Below are positions 7,939 to 14,279 of a DNA stretch of 15,635 nucleotides, in pieces. Location of the stretch: positions 4,533 through 20,167 of the forward strand of contig DBDH01000108.1 of the NCBI GenBank assembly GCA_002293455.1. The letters run 5' to 3'. Both the position numbers and the translations under genes were made by a program. The DNA is from Treponema sp. UBA937. Its GTDB lineage: Bacteria; Spirochaetota; Spirochaetia; Treponematales; Breznakiellaceae. A model generated the notes under the pieces. That model made no database searches, was not told the DNA's origin, and saw nothing but the letters and a program-made list of their open reading frames with translations. Position 1 is the stretch's first letter; each line of letters opens with the position of its first letter.

Positions 7939-8523
7939 TCAGAAATACCGTCTAACTTTGCTTTTATATGCAAGATACCTTTCTCCAAACTTATACGAAA
8001 GGAATTTTTCTTCACCCAAAATCTGAACATGAAAAATGATAATCAATATGACTGTAAACCCACAATTTATTACATTCGAATACGCCAAAGCACACCCAAT
8101 GTATAACAAATCAAATCCTACAAAAGCCGGATTTCTGCTTATCCTGTATACGCCATTAGTAACAAGCTCCGTATCTTGTTCATAACTGTAACCGGCACGC
8201 CAATTGTTGCGCATCGTAATTACCGCGCTTAAAAAGAACAAATCCCCAAAGAGAAGAAAAATAAAACCGATGATATTAACAACAAAAGGAAAAGGCAGAT
8301 TGAAAAGATAATCGCCAAAAACCACACTTCCAAACTGAACCGGAACAATCAAGAAAGTAAAAAATTTTAAAACAATTTCAAAAACGGCTATGTTTTTAGG
8401 CTTTTGTCCTTTACCTAAAATATTCCCCTGGATATTTTGCTTTTTTAATAAAATCATTTTTGCAATATATACCACATAGAAAAACGCCAAGAGAAAAAGA
8501 AATATAATTTTTGATAAACTCAT
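7939..8523 (-). CDS. Isoprenylcysteine carboxyl methyltransferase-family (ICMT/PEMT-like) membrane protein
   Basis: Integral membrane protein of 194 aa with about five hydrophobic helices (first at about 5-27). The C-terminal half has the layout of ICMT/phospholipid-methyltransferase-fold proteins: NNWRAGY, ELVTNGVYRISRNPAFVG (SAM-binding region), and EEKFLSYKFGERYLAYKSKVRRYF at the end. In this family the Arg-x-Pro/Asn-Pro and terminal Glu-Glu elements bind S-adenosylmethionine. The methyl acceptor in bacteria is usually unknown and cannot be told here. The gene is visibly richer in A/T than its neighbours and lies between 14-bp direct repeats, which may mean acquisition. There is no Shine-Dalgarno; a TAGAAT hexamer ends 6 nt before the ATG. 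Confidence 0.85.
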   Translation of the reverse strand: MSLSKIIFLFLLAFFYVVYIAKMILLKKQNIQGNILGKGQKPKNIAVFEIVLKFFTFLIVPVQFGSVVFGDYLFNLPFPFVVNIIGFIFLLFGDLFFLSAVITMRNNWRAGYSYEQDTELVTNGVYRISRNPAFVGFDLLYIGCALAYSNVINCGFTVILIIIFHVQILGEEKFLSYKFGERYLAYKSKVRRYF

Positions 8524-8529
8524 TATCCG

Positions 8530-8535
8530 ATTCTA
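8530..8535 (-). promoter_or_regulatory. Candidate -10 of a leaderless promoter for the ICMT-like gene
   Basis: On the minus strand TAGAAT (5 of 6) is followed by six bases (CGGATA) and the ATG. A weak TTTAAT sits 17 nt upstream as the only -35 candidate. Confidence 0.35.
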
Positions 8536-8595
8536 TCAAAAAATGTTCCATGATTAAAAGGTCCTTTCGGTAACATTTTAAAATGAGGCATCTCG

Positions 8596-8609
8596 GAGGC
8601 GGAATGCTA
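8596..8609 (+). repeat. 14-bp direct repeat, right copy
   Basis: GAGGCGGAATGCTA again. Its last three bases are the TAG stop (minus strand) of the 331-aa gene, so this copy probably marks the original junction if the 1-kb segment was inserted. Confidence 0.7.
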
Positions 8610-9602
8610 ACCCTTCGCTATTCTATGGCGCAGATACAATTCTTCGAGTGTTTTTTTCGGCCCCAGGGCGGAGCTGTGTTCGCGTAAAACCGCCGTATCC
8701 CTCCGCTCCACATAAAAATCATAAATGCCCCGCGGATCACGATTATCGACCATCGAAAAAGAAGGACGGCTTCCCAGATATGACCGGATTTCATTATGAT
8801 CTACCGCGGTAATACCGAAACGTTTCAGCCGTGATCTCACTTCAATAATTTCTTCAAAGGAGATGCCGAAAAGAAATTCTTCCAGAGCCCACCGGGTTTC
8901 ATCGATAGATAATTGATTAGCGATAAACTCCTGCCAGTCCATGTCTAAATCGATAGAAATACGGATGAGCTCACTGGAACCTTCCATCGTGCCGAAACAA
9001 GGCGGAGCGGAATCTCTGGCAGCCCACAAAGATTGAAGCGCCGGCAGATTATGAGTTGATCTTGGGTCCGCTCCGCTGTCCCACAAAAGAATTAAGTCCT
9101 CCGCCAAAAAGCGTTTTTTTTCTTTGGGAAAAGACGGATCATTCAGACACGCTATGTACACATCTTCCGCCATCAAGGTACAAATAACAGAAAGGATAAT
9201 CTTCCGTATCGATAAAACTAACGCGGAAGATTCCGCCGCTAAAAACGCGAGCATGGAAAACGCGTGGGATTTCGCGACAAGGAATCCCCTGGAAGACACA
9301 ATTCTTGAAGGAGTATGCAAAAACCGGGAAGACGGAGAATATTCGATCATCGACGCGATGAGACTTTCTTCGTCCCGAATATCCCCGCGAAGACGCTGAG
9401 CTTCCCGAACCGACGGAAAAAGCGATATAGCATGACCTAAAGTCTTTAGCGCGGAAAACCGGTCTTCGGCTGTATGTAATTCACCGGGATGATGTTCCTT
9501 TACATAAAGAAGCGCTTTTTGGGCAACACCCTCTTCAAAAACGTCAAGACCTAACATAGGCGAAGTATAATCACCGGAGTGCCGCGCTTGAGAAAAATCC
9601 AT
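8607..9602 (-). CDS. Uncharacterised 331-aa protein
   Basis: I do not recognise this protein. It has no signal peptide and appears to be a mainly helical cytosolic protein, with a hydrophobic stretch at about 107-152 (FLVAKSHAFSMLAFLAA... to DVYIACL) that could be a buried helix bundle or a membrane hairpin. The acidic 206-260 region and the terminal GPKKTLEELYLRHRI are compact. No catalytic motif stands out. The frame is long, uninterrupted and shows GC usage like its neighbours, so it is real. No ribosome site precedes the ATG; a -10-like TATTGT ends 6 nt upstream, and two dyads cover the putative promoter. An alternative start is Met16. Confidence 0.75.
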   Translation of the reverse strand: MDFSQARHSGDYTSPMLGLDVFEEGVAQKALLYVKEHHPGELHTAEDRFSALKTLGHAISLFPSVREAQRLRGDIRDEESLIASMIEYSPSSRFLHTPSRIVSSRGFLVAKSHAFSMLAFLAAESSALVLSIRKIILSVICTLMAEDVYIACLNDPSFPKEKKRFLAEDLILLWDSGADPRSTHNLPALQSLWAARDSAPPCFGTMEGSSELIRISIDLDMDWQEFIANQLSIDETRWALEEFLFGISFEEIIEVRSRLKRFGITAVDHNEIRSYLGSRPSFSMVDNRDPRGIYDFYVERRDTAVLREHSSALGPKKTLEELYLRHRIAKG

Positions 9603-9608
9603 GTTATA

Positions 9609-9637
9609 ACAATACCCCAGATTTCAGGATAAAACAA
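9609..9637 (-). promoter_or_regulatory. Candidate leaderless promoter for the 331-aa gene
   Basis: On the minus strand TTGTTT (3 of 6) and TATTGT (4 of 6) are 17 nt apart, and the -10 ends six bases before the ATG. The -35 lies inside the dyad CAACAA-TT-TTGTTG (9635-9648). Confidence 0.3.
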
Positions 9638-9672
9638 CAATTTTGTTGATTTTTTAACAAAGTTGTTGTTTT
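9631..9672. promoter_or_regulatory. Tandem dyads forming one long AT-rich hairpin (operator and/or terminator)
   Basis: Two short palindromes lie side by side: CAACAA-TT-TTGTTG (9635-9648) and AACAA-AG-TTGTT (9656-9667). Together they also fold into a stem of AAAACAACAA/TTGTTGTTTT plus TTTGTT/AACAAA around an 8-base loop. It sits between the OB-fold-like gene and the 331-aa gene, so it could be an operator for the latter or an A/T-rich terminator for the former. Confidence 0.5.
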
Positions 9673-9713
9673 TAGTAAGGTATTTGACAAGGGATGCCCC
9701 CCTGCCCTTCTTA

Positions 9714-10142
9714 TCATTTTACCAGGCTGACAGATTTCAGACTGTGTTCCGTTCCTATCCGCCTTCCGTTGACAAGGATTACTTCCCGCAAAACAACAGT
9801 TCCCCTAATCGTAAGGGTCTGCTGTTCAAAGCCGGATATGACTTTCCTGTCTTCCGCGTTTGGGATATACCAGTCGTATTTTCCGGCTTCCGTTACCACA
9901 TACCTGGGAAAAGGATCGCTCCCCACAAGGCGGACTCGTCCAGTAATGACAACTTCCTGCCCCTCTACAGCGGTATTGTAATAACCGCTGTCAACCGGAG
10001 CATCATTTTGAACAGGGACTTCCTCCGAATCATTTTGAACGGGCATTTCCTTTACATCATCCTTTTGGCCGAACGAAAAAAGGAACCCGCCGGAAAGGAT
10101 AAAAAACATTACTATCCATCCGGCTTTTATCTTCCGGCTCAT
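9714..10142 (-). CDS. Secreted OB-fold-like protein, coupled to the M30-type protease
   Basis: Small exported protein of 142 aa. The N-terminus MSRKIKAGWIVMFFILSGGFLFSFG is a signal peptide with likely cleavage near FSFG-QKDD; no lipobox Cys is present, so it should be periplasmic or secreted. A short acidic linker with PVQND twice (residues about 34-47) precedes a beta-rich domain (about 60-142): VVITGRVRLVGSDPFPRYVV, WYIPN and LTIRGTVVLREVILVNG. This looks like a single OB-fold, a judgement from strand pattern rather than a named family. The ATG overlaps the stop of the upstream protease gene as ATGA, so translation is probably coupled and the proteins may work together. No function is claimed. 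Confidence 0.75.
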   Translation of the reverse strand: MSRKIKAGWIVMFFILSGGFLFSFGQKDDVKEMPVQNDSEEVPVQNDAPVDSGYYNTAVEGQEVVITGRVRLVGSDPFPRYVVTEAGKYDWYIPNAEDRKVISGFEQQTLTIRGTVVLREVILVNGRRIGTEHSLKSVSLVK

Positions 10143-11815
10143 CGTTTATACACCCACGCATCCGCGCCAGTTTTCCGTTTCCCTTGATTTTCTCTCGCTT
10201 TAAGTTCTGCCTGCTTATCCGCAAAACTGATCGGATAAGGATGGGAAGGTGCCGCCGTTGTTCTTACGTTGTTCAGCTGTGCCGCTGCACTTCTGAAAAG
10301 ATCATCTCTTATACTTACCGCAATTTGTCCTTCTTGAGCTATGCCTTCAATATCGGTATCCACGTTTACGGTGAGATAGGTATTAAAATTACCTGCTGTC
10401 GGATTTGTAGTGTAATCAACAAAAAAAGGACGGCAAAGCTCATTAGTATATTTTACATAATCGGTAGAAACAGGATTAAAAGCATTCTCACTAAGGTTAA
10501 GCGAGAACAACCCTTCTCCAGGCGACAAAGACCAAGAGGTCGGCGGCGGCTCTGGGGAGGCATCATAAGCATTTATTGGATACCATCTTGGCTGCAAATC
10601 TGAGTTATTTTTATACCCCTTAAACCCGGTACTCTCATTCTTAATGTTCGCCCACATCCATGTACTAAGAAGCGTTTCCCAATCATTAAACATGGAATCG
10701 ATGAAAATATCAGCCGCAGAAGTTACAGCCTGATAGTCCGCATATTGCGAATCAAGAATCTCTTTATAAATTCCGATACCATTTGACGCATGAACTCTAA
10801 GCCACTGGAAGAAAAGGTAGACCGTGGAATAGTTTGCTAACTGATCACCCACTTCATCTTCCCAGAATCCGTACCAGACATAAAAATTATTTCCGTGACC
10901 AATTGAACCAAAGGGATCAGCGTTAAAAAAACCAATCCTGTCGTCCTGGTATCCGCCGTAGACGTATTCCGCACCGGAAGAAAGGCCTTCATTAATCCAA
11001 AGGTCTTGTTGTAATTCTCTATCGAGCCCTTTTGAATAGTTTATGCCGTGCTGGAGTTCGTGCGCTATTGTAGCATATACAAAATCGTGGTTTTCATTAT
11101 TCCATCCGGGATTTACATCGACGTAAATCATGTCCGCTTCATTGGAATAGTAGAAGATATCAGCAGGATCCGCAGATTTGGGTTCCATGTCGATAGAGTA
11201 AAAATATCCTGCTACATACCCTTCATTTCCGCCGTTGTAACCGTCAATAATATCCAGCAGTAAAATGATGACTTTTCCGTTTTCATCGACATCTTCAAAA
11301 GTTCCAAAGGTGCCTGATATTTTTGGGAAAATCGCACTTTCGTATTCATCTCTAATGTCTTCCGCATTGGCGGCTGAAAATGACAAAGCTCCTTCGGCAT
11401 ACACGAGACAATGGGCCCCTTCGGCCAGCAGTTCGGCATCGAGCTGATAAAACCCTTCATCCGTAACTCTTTGGGCCCAAAATGTCCTATCGGGTACTTC
11501 CCATCTGGCGTAAAGCACTATATTTCCATTAATTCCGTTGATTCGACTTCCAGCTCCATAGTTGATGCCCGACCCATCCGATTTGGTATTCCAACCGAAA
11601 AACGATACACCATTTTTGGTTAAATTCCCGGTGTTGCCGGCAACGATTACTGTCGAACCTTCTTCATACGGCACGGAAGCCGGTACCGTCCCGCTATCAG
11701 CATCATTAGCGTTATAGGTAACCGTGTAGGTTTTTGGCGGCAACACAGGAGATTCACAGCTGCTTAAAACAACGGACAGCAGTAACACGCTTAAAAAACA
11801 CTTTAACATTTTCAT
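10139..11815 (-). CDS. Lipoprotein metalloprotease, peptidase M30 (hyicolysin)-like, with InlB/Flg_new repeat
   Basis: Predicted outer-surface or periplasmic zinc protease anchored by lipid. Numbering from Met at 11815: signal peptide with lipobox VVLSSC (Cys20); one Listeria-Bacteroides (InlB B/Flg_new) repeat at about 28-106, with YTVTYNAND and FFGWNTKSDGSG and ending LYARW; then a protease domain with ATIAHELQHGINY (zinc ligands H252 and H256, catalytic E253) and, about 20 residues on, WINEGLSSGAEY with the likely third ligand E276. The HExxH plus downstream NEGL-x(3)-AE layout matches family M30. The C-terminal third is beta-rich, without a recognised domain. An ATG at 11827 gives four more residues. 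GGGGGAG at about 11819-11825 lies just before the 11815 and 11809 ATGs, making one of those the likely start. Extracellular substrates are unknown. It is followed by the coupled OB-fold-like gene. Confidence 0.87.
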   Translation of the reverse strand: MKMLKCFLSVLLLSVVLSSCESPVLPPKTYTVTYNANDADSGTVPASVPYEEGSTVIVAGNTGNLTKNGVSFFGWNTKSDGSGINYGAGSRINGINGNIVLYARWEVPDRTFWAQRVTDEGFYQLDAELLAEGAHCLVYAEGALSFSAANAEDIRDEYESAIFPKISGTFGTFEDVDENGKVIILLLDIIDGYNGGNEGYVAGYFYSIDMEPKSADPADIFYYSNEADMIYVDVNPGWNNENHDFVYATIAHELQHGINYSKGLDRELQQDLWINEGLSSGAEYVYGGYQDDRIGFFNADPFGSIGHGNNFYVWYGFWEDEVGDQLANYSTVYLFFQWLRVHASNGIGIYKEILDSQYADYQAVTSAADIFIDSMFNDWETLLSTWMWANIKNESTGFKGYKNNSDLQPRWYPINAYDASPEPPPTSWSLSPGEGLFSLNLSENAFNPVSTDYVKYTNELCRPFFVDYTTNPTAGNFNTYLTVNVDTDIEGIAQEGQIAVSIRDDLFRSAAAQLNNVRTTAAPSHPYPISFADKQAELKARENQGKRKTGADAWVYKR

Positions 11816-11901
11816 ACACTCCCCCATCCAAAGTACTCATGTATGTTTTTAAGAAAAAAATCATTTTTTGTACTTTCAAAATTTATGAAAAACCCAGAAA
11901 T

Positions 11902-11931
11902 AGTATCATCCCATAATGTGTGACTTGTCAA
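11902..11931 (-). promoter_or_regulatory. Promoter for the protease-OB-fold operon
   Basis: On the minus strand a perfect TTGACA (11926-11931) is followed after 18 nt by GATACT (11902-11907). The start would be near 11895, giving a leader of about 80 nt. Confidence 0.5.
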
Positions 11932-11939
11932 GCATTATG
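11912..11939. promoter_or_regulatory. Operator-like dyad over the protease -35 box
   Basis: Outer arms CATAATG (11912-11918) and CATTATG (11933-11939) are exact inverted repeats, and a smaller palindrome TGAC-TT-GTCA is centred between them. The dyad covers the perfect -35 hexamer, a position typical of repressor sites. Confidence 0.45.
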
Positions 11940-12000
11940 TCTATTGTTGAGTACACAAGGTACACAGAGGTGAAAAACAAATTGTGAACGGCTTTTTCTG

Positions 12001-12029
12001 TTGACGGCTTTTTATTTTTCCCTTATATT
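12001..12029 (+). promoter_or_regulatory. Sigma-70 promoter of the tmRNA gene
   Basis: TTGACG (5 of 6) and TATATT (5 of 6) are separated by exactly 17 nt. Transcription would start at about 12036, a few bases before the mature 5' end at 12042, as expected for a stable RNA trimmed at its 5' end. Confidence 0.8.
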
Positions 12030-12041
12030 TACAGCAGTCCG

Positions 12042-12386
12042 GGGGGTGCACCGGTTTCGACTGGTACGGTTCGGGGTACCGGCTGCAGGTGGAGTGCCGA
12101 GCTCCTGATTCGGCAAAAAATTTAACTGCCAACAATGACAGTTACGGTTACGCCTTAGCTGCGTAATCGCGTGGAACCGTTCCGCCGCTCTGAGGGACGG
12201 CTTCCGCGTCGCAATCAGAGCTGGTCAATCTCCGGTTCCGGACGGGGTGCGATGAGAAATTTCCGGAATACGGAACCGCCGCGCGCCGTGCAGCCAAGCG
12301 GTTCCCGACAATAACAATGCACAGCTAAACCTGTAGACGCCTGTATTTCGCGTATTAGGACGTGGGTTCGATTCCCACCACCTCCA
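12042..12386 (+). ncRNA. ssrA: Transfer-messenger RNA (tmRNA)
   Basis: Rescues stalled ribosomes and tags the incomplete protein for degradation. The 5' end GGGGGTGCACCGGTTTCGACTG has the conserved tmRNA GGUUUCGACUGG block. The 3' end carries the T-arm GTGGG-TTCGATT-CCCAC and the acceptor strand CACCTCC. The acceptor stem is GGGGGUG with CACCUCC, one G-U pair. The discriminator A is at 12386, followed by AAA, so CCA is not encoded and must be added. In between are the resume region with tag frame at 12128-12166 and GC-rich segments fit for pseudoknots. The gene is uninterrupted (one-piece form) and has its own promoter and terminator. Confidence 0.97.
12128..12166 (+). other. tmRNA proteolysis-tag reading frame
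   Basis: GCC as probable resume codon, then AAC AAT GAC AGT TAC GGT TAC GCC TTA GCT GCG and TAA encode ANNDSYGYALAA. The ALAA end is the usual degron for ClpXP-type proteases. The exact resume codon is inferred by analogy with other tmRNAs. Confidence 0.9.
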
Positions 12387-12393
12387 AAATTCG

Positions 12394-12427
12394 GGGGCTG
12401 TTTGAAAAGTTCAAACAGCCCCTTTTT
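12394..12427 (+). terminator. Intrinsic terminator of the tmRNA gene
   Basis: A perfect 13-bp stem GGGGCTGTTTGAA/TTCAAACAGCCCC with a 3-base loop is followed by five T residues, seven bases after the tmRNA 3' end. On the opposite strand the stem also lies downstream of the RNA-binding protein gene but lacks an adjacent T-run. Confidence 0.92.
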
Positions 12428-12485
12428 ACGTAAGATTGCGGGAAGCGAAACAGAATTCCGGCCGCTGCCAAGTCAGAAGAAAGGC

Positions 12486-13079
12486 TTACGGATTTTCGGC
12501 ATCCGGCTCTTTGGCGGTTACTTCGGATTGAACATCTTCATCATTTTCTTTGCGGTCTCTCGCGTAATTGACGGTGAGGATGCGGCCCCGGAAACTTTTT
12601 CCGTTCAAGGCTTCAATGATAGTGTCCGCCACGGTACTGCGGACCTGAATAAAAGAATAATTGTCCAGAATGCGGATTGCTCCAATATCTTCTTTCGGTA
12701 TAGCCGTTTCGGAATTAATAATGCCAAGAATCTCTCTGGGGAAAACCCGCCGGTTCCTTCCAACGCTGATAAAAAGCCTGACAGAATCGGCGTCAGCAAG
12801 AGGATAGCGGTCAACATCACTTTTCGGATTTTCCGCATTAGGAGTACCGGAGAAACGGGACCTTTTACCCCGGTTATCATAATTTTTTTTCCCGCGATAA
12901 CCGTCTTCAAGCTGCATAAGCAAAAAAGCCGCGACATATGAACGCGTAAAAAACGGAACTTCCTTCCGCAAGATTGCACGATACGTGTTTAACAACACAG
13001 GATCAGCTTCGGTCTTAATCTTTACAAGAATTTCTTGAATTTTTTCCTGTAACTTTTCTTTGTCAAATGGGGAAGACAT
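12486..13079 (-). CDS. Stand-alone DbpA-type RNA-binding domain protein
   Basis: Protein of 197 aa with no helicase core. The region at about 100-176 (RLFISVGRNRRVFPREILGIINS, IGAIRILDNYSFIQV, RGRILTVNYARDR) matches the DbpA RNA-binding domain, an RRM-like fold that in DbpA/YxiN helicases recognises 23S rRNA hairpin 92. The N-terminal part (1-65) is a charged helical segment (DKEKLQEKIQEILVKIK; YRAILRKEVPFFTRSYVAAFLL), followed by a basic linker GKKNYDNRGKRSRF. The C-terminus is acidic. The ATG at 13079 has AGGA seven bases upstream; a TTG one codon earlier is less likely. Its neighbour in the genome is tmRNA, but on the other strand. A role in ribosome assembly or RNA remodelling is plausible, not shown. 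Confidence 0.82.
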   Translation of the reverse strand: MSSPFDKEKLQEKIQEILVKIKTEADPVLLNTYRAILRKEVPFFTRSYVAAFLLMQLEDGYRGKKNYDNRGKRSRFSGTPNAENPKSDVDRYPLADADSVRLFISVGRNRRVFPREILGIINSETAIPKEDIGAIRILDNYSFIQVRSTVADTIIEALNGKSFRGRILTVNYARDRKENDEDVQSEVTAKEPDAENP

Positions 13080-13155
13080 CAATTTTCCTATTCCTATACA
13101 AGTTGATTAATAATACCATGCCATAAAAAGCTACGTTACTCAAGTGTCACGGAGC

Positions 13156-14046
13156 TCATGTAATTTCAAGATAATACCTCGTTTCATAGGGAGCAAAGGC
13201 TTTCCGGAAGAGGACCTTGGAAAAATTTTCCGAGTTTACCGGTACATCAATCAAAATATGAGATGATTTTTCTTTATCGACATGGGTGATAAGATGATTC
13301 AAAAGAGCTTCGCCGATGCCCAGGCCCCGGTATTCCGGCAAAACTTCCAGCGCGATTACCTTGATATAAGTCCCTTCGGTTTTTGCAAGAATGTACGCGG
13401 CAAAATCCCCGTTGTTATTCTCGGCAAGCCAGCTTGTATCGTTGGGGAAAACCCAACCGCTCATATCTTCCGGAAAGACTTCCCGGTAAAAATCGCCCGG
13501 AATCGTTTTTTGGTATTCTTCCCGGCAATGCTGATGCAGTTTCAGGATTTCGCTTGTATCTTTATCAAGAGGCTTCCGGATTCTAAAATCTTCCAGAATA
13601 AGATCATCGGTTTCTTCCGGTTCTTCGCCGATTTTTCCGATTCCCCATTCTTCCCGCAGAGCGTTGTACCATTGTAATATGTACCTCCGCATTTCCTGTT
13701 CTTTAAACGCATACCAAAACTGTTCCGCTTCCGGATGACCGCTTAAAACATCTTTAAAAGCTCTGAACACGCCTTTTTTTTGGTCCAAAGCCCGTGTCAA
13801 AGCCTTTTTTATCACCGGGTTTTTAAAAGACACCGCAAACTTTTCCATCAATTTGAAACCGTCGGCGGAATTCCATTCAGGAAGATCGATGTAGCGTTCA
13901 TCATCGTCTACATTAATTTCATCTTCATCGATTTCACTGAGAGAAACAACAGCGGCTTCCCGGGAATCTACCACAAAATCATCATTTTGATCTTCCATGA
14001 AAAAAAGAAGCGAGTCTATCAACATTTCATCTAATTCAAACCGCAT
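13156..14046 (-). CDS. UPF0158-GNAT acetyltransferase fusion
   Basis: A 296-aa cytosolic protein with two parts. Residues about 20-135 resemble UPF0158: an acidic start (DEDEINVDDDERYIDLP), then DGFKLMEKFAVSF, ALTRALDQKKGVFRAFKDVL and FWYAFKEQEMRRYILQWYNAL. Residues about 151-296 form a GNAT acetyltransferase: KVIALEVLPEYRGLGIGEALLNHL contains the acetyl-CoA pyrophosphate loop RGLGIG (240-245), and FSKVLFRKAFAPYETRYYLEI is the usual closing segment. The acceptor substrate is unknown. There is no Shine-Dalgarno before the ATG. The -35/-10 pair upstream predicts transcription starting at the ATG itself. An alternative start is Met8. Confidence 0.82.
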   Translation of the reverse strand: MRFELDEMLIDSLLFFMEDQNDDFVVDSREAAVVSLSEIDEDEINVDDDERYIDLPEWNSADGFKLMEKFAVSFKNPVIKKALTRALDQKKGVFRAFKDVLSGHPEAEQFWYAFKEQEMRRYILQWYNALREEWGIGKIGEEPEETDDLILEDFRIRKPLDKDTSEILKLHQHCREEYQKTIPGDFYREVFPEDMSGWVFPNDTSWLAENNNGDFAAYILAKTEGTYIKVIALEVLPEYRGLGIGEALLNHLITHVDKEKSSHILIDVPVNSENFSKVLFRKAFAPYETRYYLEIT

Positions 14047-14052
14047 ATTAGT

Positions 14053-14082
14053 AGTTTACATACAAAGACAAAAAACCGTCAA
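14053..14082 (-). promoter_or_regulatory. Leaderless promoter of the UPF0158-GNAT gene
   Basis: On the minus strand TTGACG (5 of 6, 14077-14082) and TAAACT (4 of 6, 14053-14058) are 18 nt apart. The -10 ends six bases before the ATG, placing the transcription start at or beside the start codon. Confidence 0.5.
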
Positions 14083-14174
14083 GTTTCATGGAAGCAGTTT
14101 TTTTTAGATAACAGTTACTGATCCGCTAAGTTACTCAATATTAAAAAAACGACTGAAAAATCCAAAAACACCTC

Positions 14175-14203
14175 TGGATATTTTTTATGATATCTGTAAT
14201 AAT
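14175..14203 (+). promoter_or_regulatory. Candidate promoter of the outer-membrane protein gene
   Basis: TGGATA (4 of 6) and AATAAT (5 of 6) are 17 nt apart. Transcription would start near 14210 and give a leader of about 70 nt. The -35 is not strong, and other placements are possible. Confidence 0.3.
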
Positions 14204-14216
14204 ACTGTTACAGATA
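14191..14216. promoter_or_regulatory. Perfect 9-bp inverted repeat over the porin promoter
   Basis: TATCTGTAA and TTACAGATA are exact inverted repeats separated by 8 bases. The related half-sites AGATAACAGTTA near 14107 and TTATCTGCAA near 14233 flank it. It overlaps the predicted -10 and start region, so it may be an operator; an RNA hairpin at the 5' end is the alternative. Confidence 0.5.
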
Positions 14217-14279
14217 AGGGCTTTTGGTGCTGTTATCTGCAAGAAAATGTTTTTCTATCTATATGAGGAGGATTTTTCC

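Noticed and set aside
12394..12427. Bidirectional terminator also serving the RNA-binding protein gene
   Set aside because: On the minus strand the stem is followed by CGAATTTT, not by an immediate T-run, so only the plus-strand function is claimed.
14187..14279. Upstream start adding 31 residues to the porin
   Set aside because: It overlaps the palindrome and leader, whereas the ATG at 14280 has a near-perfect ribosome site and begins a classic signal peptide.
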